Of a DNA stretch of 15,861 nucleotides, positions 12,736 through 15,861 are shown piece by piece. The DNA is taken from positions 1-15,861 of the forward strand of contig WQWD01000017.1 in assembly GCA_009785545.1 (NCBI GenBank), given 5' to 3'. This stretch comes from Treponema sp. GTDB lineage: Bacteria; Spirochaetota; Spirochaetia; Treponematales; Breznakiellaceae. The stretch's first letter is position 1, and each line of letters opens with the position of its first letter. The notes beneath the pieces are model-generated. The model did not search any database. It was not told the origin of the DNA and saw only the letters and a list, made by a program, of their open reading frames with translations. The position numbers and the translations under genes were made by a program.

Positions 12736-13320
12736 ATGCGGCAAGCCGATAAAAGTGCAAAAGGGACAAAGGGTACAAAACGGGCAAAAGGGGCAACTGA
12801 GGCGAAAGGTACAAAAGTGGCAGAGGGTGCGAAGGGTGCAAACATTGCCAACAATGTTGTCGGCATTGAAAATCAGGAGATTGCTTCTTTGCGCCAATCT
12901 TTGGAAGAAGTCCTTGAAGGGTTGAAATTCAGTCTTGTTGAGTTGACTGTCTCCAAGCACAGAGGAAGCGTGCAAATTCGGGCGGTCATTTACAACGGAG
13001 AGGCGGTAGGCACGGATGACTGTTCAAAGGTTCATCGAGCTATTATGCCAAGATTGGAACTTGCCTTTCCTCAGCAGGATATCTACCTTGAGGTTTCTTC
13101 GCCGGGGATAAACAGACTCATTAAAAACAATACTGAGTTTCAGTATTATTTGGGCAAGAATATGCGGTGTTACCGCACAGACATTTCGGATTGGACGGCA
13201 GGTATTTTAGAAAGTGCCGATGAAACTGGAATTGTGTTAACTATAAAAGAAGGTACTAATACCGCTCAGGCTTTAAGACTTGAGTTTGATACTATAGCGA
13301 AGGCAAAACTTGATTGTTAA
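12736..13320 (+). CDS. rimP: Ribosome maturation factor RimP, with N-terminal repeat extension
   Basis: RimP binds the 30S precursor and is needed for its maturation. The 194-residue product has the family core from about residue 47 onward, including LRQSLEEVLEGLKFSLVEL, DDCSKVHRAI and the hallmark YLEVSSPGINRLIKN. Usual length is about 150 residues; the extra ~45 N-terminal residues are a Lys/Ala/Gly/Thr repeat. The ATG at 12736 has AAGGG seven bases ahead. TTG at 12715 lacks a site, and a GTG at 12817 inside the repeat with GAAAGG ahead is an alternative. It is followed by nusA after 35 bp, the standard operon order. Confidence 0.9.
   Translation: MRQADKSAKGTKGTKRAKGATEAKGTKVAEGAKGANIANNVVGIENQEIASLRQSLEEVLEGLKFSLVELTVSKHRGSVQIRAVIYNGEAVGTDDCSKVHRAIMPRLELAFPQQDIYLEVSSPGINRLIKNNTEFQYYLGKNMRCYRTDISDWTAGILESADETGIVLTIKEGTNTAQALRLEFDTIAKAKLDC
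12757..12837 (+). repeat. Nine in-frame 9-bp repeats in the rimP 5' end
   Basis: Nine consecutive 9-bp units of type GCAAAAGGG/ACAAAGGGT encode (Ala/Thr)-Lys-Gly-like triplets. Most units contain AAAGG, GAAGG or GAGGG, which resemble ribosome-binding sites. Copy-number change would preserve the frame. Confidence 0.8.
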
Positions 13321-13355
13321 TCAAAGTAATAGCCGGTTTGCGCAGGAGGTAAAAA

Positions 13356-14864
13356 TTGGGAACTGATATGACACAAGCTATTCGTCAGATTACTCAGGAG
13401 CGTGGTATTTCCATGGACTTGATTATGAAGACAATCGAAGATACTTTAATAGCCGCTTATAAACATCGTTTCGGTCATGCCGACAACGCCGTAGTCCAGT
13501 TTGACGAAGATAACATGGAAGTTTCTATATTCGCAAAGAAAAAAGTAGTAGAACAAGACGGTGTCTACGATCCTGTCATCGAAATAGATCTTGGCGAAGC
13601 AAAAGAATTAAATCAAGAGGCCGAAGAAGGCGATGAAATACTTGTAGAAGTCGATCCAAAAGAATTTGATCGTATCGCCGTCCAAAGCGCAAAACAAAAA
13701 GCGCACCAGTCGATTAGAGATATACAAAAAGACACGCTCTATTCCGAATACAAAGACAAAGAAGGCGAAATCATCATTGGTTATTATCAGCGTGAACGAA
13801 ACGGTACTATCTACGTTGACCTCGGCAAAATGGAAGGAGTACTTCCCAAAAAGTATCAATCTCCGCGCGAAATCTATCATGCAAACGACAGAATCAAAGC
13901 TCTGATAGCCGAAGTAAAAAAAGAATCTTCAGGGCTTCAGATTGTGCTTTCAAGGACTCACCCCGAATTTGTACGGGCAATTTTTGAACTTGAAGTCCCG
14001 GAAATATACGACAAAACAATCGAGATTCACAAGATTGTCCGTGAGCCGGGCTTTCGCACAAAACTTGCCGTTTATTCAAACCGTGAAGATGTCGATCCTG
14101 TCGGCGCTTGTGTCGGCTTAAAAGGCGCTCGTATTCAAGCGGTTATTAAGGAACTTGAAGGTGAAAAGATCGACATTCTTAAATACGATCCAGATCCAAG
14201 AAAGTTTATAAAAAATGCTTTGTCCCCCGCCGAAGTGCGTGATGTTATAATCATGGATGAAGGCAAACATCAGGCATTGGCGATTGTAAACGATTCTATG
14301 TTATCGCTTGCCATCGGAAAACAAGGACTCAATGTACGCCTTGCCAACCGTCTTGTAGACTGGAATATCGATGTGAAAACAGAATCGCAATTTGCGGAAA
14401 TGGACATCGCCGCAGAATCACGCCGTGCGGTTTCCGAACTTTTTGGAGAAACCGAAAACTACGACGAAGAATTCTCCCGTATCAGCGAGCTGCCCGGTGT
14501 GGACAGCCGCATTGCTGAAATGCTGCTTGATAGCGGTATCGACTTCATCGAAGATTTCCTCAGCCTAAGTCAGGAAGAGCTTGAAAGCAAAGGATTGACA
14601 TCTGAAGAACTCGATTCATTACGCAAATTAATCGAAGAATGGGTAGAAATTGTCGAAGACGATGAAAACGATGAAGATGATATTTACGACGAGGATCAGG
14701 ATGAACCTTCTGCCTCAGATGATGACGATGAAGAAGATGAAGAAGAACAGGCTCCTGAAGAATATGAATGTCCCGAATGTGGAGCAAAAATAACTGTGGA
14801 AATGACCACTTGCCCATCATGCGGCATTGGGTTAAGTTTTGAGTACGAAGAAGAGGAGCAATAG
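13356..14864 (+). CDS. nusA: Transcription termination/antitermination factor NusA with acidic tract and zinc ribbon
   Basis: NusA binds RNA polymerase and nascent RNA, promoting pausing and hairpin-dependent termination. The 502-residue protein has the N-terminal polymerase-binding domain (to about 125), an S1 domain (about 136-205), and two KH domains with loops GLKGARI (near 253) and AIGKQGLN (near 319). A helix-hairpin-helix-like segment (about 375-430) contains LPGVDSRIAEMLLDSGI. A highly acidic linker (about 431-470) and a C-terminal ribbon with C472, C475, C486 and C489 follow; this tail is not part of the common NusA architecture. The start is TTG at 13356 with AGGAGG six bases ahead. 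An ATG at 13368 would be 18 bases from it. Confidence 0.95.
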   Translation: MGTDMTQAIRQITQERGISMDLIMKTIEDTLIAAYKHRFGHADNAVVQFDEDNMEVSIFAKKKVVEQDGVYDPVIEIDLGEAKELNQEAEEGDEILVEVDPKEFDRIAVQSAKQKAHQSIRDIQKDTLYSEYKDKEGEIIIGYYQRERNGTIYVDLGKMEGVLPKKYQSPREIYHANDRIKALIAEVKKESSGLQIVLSRTHPEFVRAIFELEVPEIYDKTIEIHKIVREPGFRTKLAVYSNREDVDPVGACVGLKGARIQAVIKELEGEKIDILKYDPDPRKFIKNALSPAEVRDVIIMDEGKHQALAIVNDSMLSLAIGKQGLNVRLANRLVDWNIDVKTESQFAEMDIAAESRRAVSELFGETENYDEEFSRISELPGVDSRIAEMLLDSGIDFIEDFLSLSQEELESKGLTSEELDSLRKLIEEWVEIVEDDENDEDDIYDEDQDEPSASDDDDEEDEEEQAPEEYECPECGAKITVEMTTCPSCGIGLSFEYEEEEQ

Positions 14865-14874
14865 AAAGGAAAAT

Positions 14875-15861
14875 ATGGCGGAAGAAACCGAAAAGACTAA
14901 CAAACCAAAAGCTCAGCTAATTAAGCAATCACAGATCGAATCTGGCAGCCAATCAGCAAAAAATATGTCAGAACAGGCTGAACATCGAAAAGTAAAAATT
15001 AAATTAAAGAAACCTTCCGCTCCCTCACAGGGCGTGGTTGCTCCAAAAAAAGTTCAGCCAAAAATTGTTGTCAGTGCTTCTTCCAAAAAACCTGAGCCTG
15101 AACAAACGGAAAAAAAACCGCCGCAGGAAACTTCGGGAAGTCCACGGGAAGTTCCCGAAGTAACAAACACTCCAAAACCCAACTCTTTCGCAATCGCTCA
15201 ACGTCCTGCCGCTGCGGCGGGAAAAGTAGGCGGCAGAATGGTGGGGCAGAACTCGGGGCCTCGCCCAAACAGGTCAGGTCCGCCTCGCCATCAAAATAAT
15301 AGACCCGGCCACGAAGGCGGGCAAAATAGAGGCGGAGGCGGTTTTGGCCAACGCCCTCCTCATGGAGGAGGCGGTTCAAAGCCGGGATTTGGGCAAAGAC
15401 AGGGGCAAGGTTTTACTCCGAGACAAGGCTTTACTCCCAAGCCCGGTTTTACTCCCAAACCGGGGTTTACTCCTAAACCCGGTTTTACTCCCAAACCGGG
15501 ATTTACTCCCAGAGCGGGGCAAAACAAACCCGGTGGTTTTGGCGGCTTTCAACGTCCAACGGGGAATCGCCCGGGATCGGGAGCCGCTCCTGCTCCTATG
15601 CCGGAAGGCAAAGGTCCGGCAAAACGAAAGTTTGCGGCAAAAAAAACTGTTTACAATCGCAAAGAAAAAGAACTCGAAATGGAGGAAAAACTTCTCCAGA
15701 CAAAGAAAAAAATTACTCATATTGCCAATCCTATACCTAAATCTATCGAGATAATGGAAGTTGTTTCGGTTTCAGAATTAGCAAAAAAAATGAACTTAAA
15801 AGCTTCTGATTTAATTCAAAAGCTGATGAACATGGGGCAGATGGTTACCATCAATCAGCAA
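14875..15861 (+). CDS. infB: Translation initiation factor IF-2, N-terminal part (cut by window end)
   Basis: The frame is open from ATG 14875 to the last base, giving 329 residues; the GTPase domain lies beyond the window. AAAGGA (14865-14870) is 4 bases ahead, and the start is 10 bp after the nusA stop. The first ~250 residues are a low-complexity, presumably disordered Lys/Pro/Gly/Gln region with a GFTPKP repeat. The window ends in the IF2_N domain, recognisable by MEVVSVSELAKKMNL and ASDLIQKLMNMGQMVTINQQ. IF-2 delivers initiator tRNA to the ribosome. Its position after nusA confirms the assignment. Confidence 0.93.
   Translation, partial: MAEETEKTNKPKAQLIKQSQIESGSQSAKNMSEQAEHRKVKIKLKKPSAPSQGVVAPKKVQPKIVVSASSKKPEPEQTEKKPPQETSGSPREVPEVTNTPKPNSFAIAQRPAAAAGKVGGRMVGQNSGPRPNRSGPPRHQNNRPGHEGGQNRGGGGFGQRPPHGGGGSKPGFGQRQGQGFTPRQGFTPKPGFTPKPGFTPKPGFTPKPGFTPRAGQNKPGGFGGFQRPTGNRPGSGAAPAPMPEGKGPAKRKFAAKKTVYNRKEKELEMEEKLLQTKKKITHIANPIPKSIEIMEVVSVSELAKKMNLKASDLIQKLMNMGQMVTINQQ
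15409..15516 (+). repeat. Six 18-bp repeats encoding GFTPKP in infB
   Basis: Six consecutive 18-bp units encode GFTP(K/R)(P/Q/A). Codon use varies (ACT CCC, ACT CCT, ACT CCG; GGT, GGC, GGG, GGA), so the amino-acid pattern is better conserved than the DNA. It lies in the disordered N-terminal arm of IF-2, away from catalytic domains. Confidence 0.9.

Noticed and set aside
12658..12975. Minus-strand Cys/Phe-rich ORF of 105 codons
   Set aside because: It is the complement of the 9-bp repeat at the rimP 5' end; CPFC-like periodicity is just the reverse reading of AAAGGG units.
15344..15754. Plus-strand ORF and the opposite 15376-15720 ORF within infB
   Set aside because: They are out-of-frame readings of the infB low-complexity region, which is open in its own frame from 14875 to the window end.
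1..15861. DGR reverse transcriptase, template repeat, tRNA genes, transposases or integrases
   Set aside because: I looked through the frames and intergenic stretches and saw none: no reverse-transcriptase motifs, no AAC-rich copy of the variable block, no tRNA-like cloverleaf, no transposase.

Overview
The window looks like a chromosomal segment of a spirochaete of the genus Treponema, most likely a gut or rumen treponeme. The inference rests on four things: the order murG-cvpA-holB-like-NtrB-like-NtrC-like, which I recall from Treponema chromosomes; the relaxed spirochaetal lipoboxes; the DUF1566/Lcl-type lipoproteins; and frequent TTG start codons behind strong Shine-Dalgarno sites. No database was consulted, so the genus is an inference.

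Layout. Bases 1-109 are homopolymer-rich and look like a contig edge or collapsed repeat. A lipoprotein gene (292-1326, +) with three Cys/His/Trp repeats and a DUF1566-type C-terminus follows, with a structured noncoding tail at 1329-1568. gpmI (1599-3302, -) is divergent from a small AmiS/UreI-type channel gene (3454-3951, +). A compact seven-gene minus-strand block runs from 10881 down to 3979: nfeD, SPFH/band-7, murG, cvpA, holB-like, NtrB-like kinase, NtrC-like regulator. Its genes touch or overlap from murG onward. A second copy of the lipoprotein gene (11054-12331, +), with five repeats, carries the same structured tail (12334-12600). The window closes with the start of rimP-nusA-infB (+), infB being cut by the window edge.

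How parts work together. NfeD and the SPFH protein are a known membrane pair. MurG makes lipid II, and the HolB-like protein serves the replicative clamp loader. CvpA is a membrane protein of uncertain role. The kinase and regulator form a cytosolic sigma-54 two-component pair. RimP, NusA and IF2 form the classic ribosome maturation/transcription/translation operon. Its only candidate promoter lies directly ahead of an intrinsic terminator, which suggests attenuation.

The most interesting signal is in the two lipoproteins. In their last ~30 codons they differ at eleven codons by first and second bases while the third base, always C or T, is unchanged. The block ends in an identical GC-rich stretch. 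This is the footprint expected of adenine-directed mutagenesis by a diversity-generating retroelement (DGR) acting on AAC/AAT codons. No reverse transcriptase or template repeat lies in the window, so the machinery would have to act in trans. Both genes are followed by a 16-bp inverted repeat and a ~123-nt imperfect long hairpin conserved between copies. Other oddities are a C-terminal acidic tract plus zinc ribbon on NusA, a 9-bp repeat extension on RimP, and a murG start that looks leaderless.
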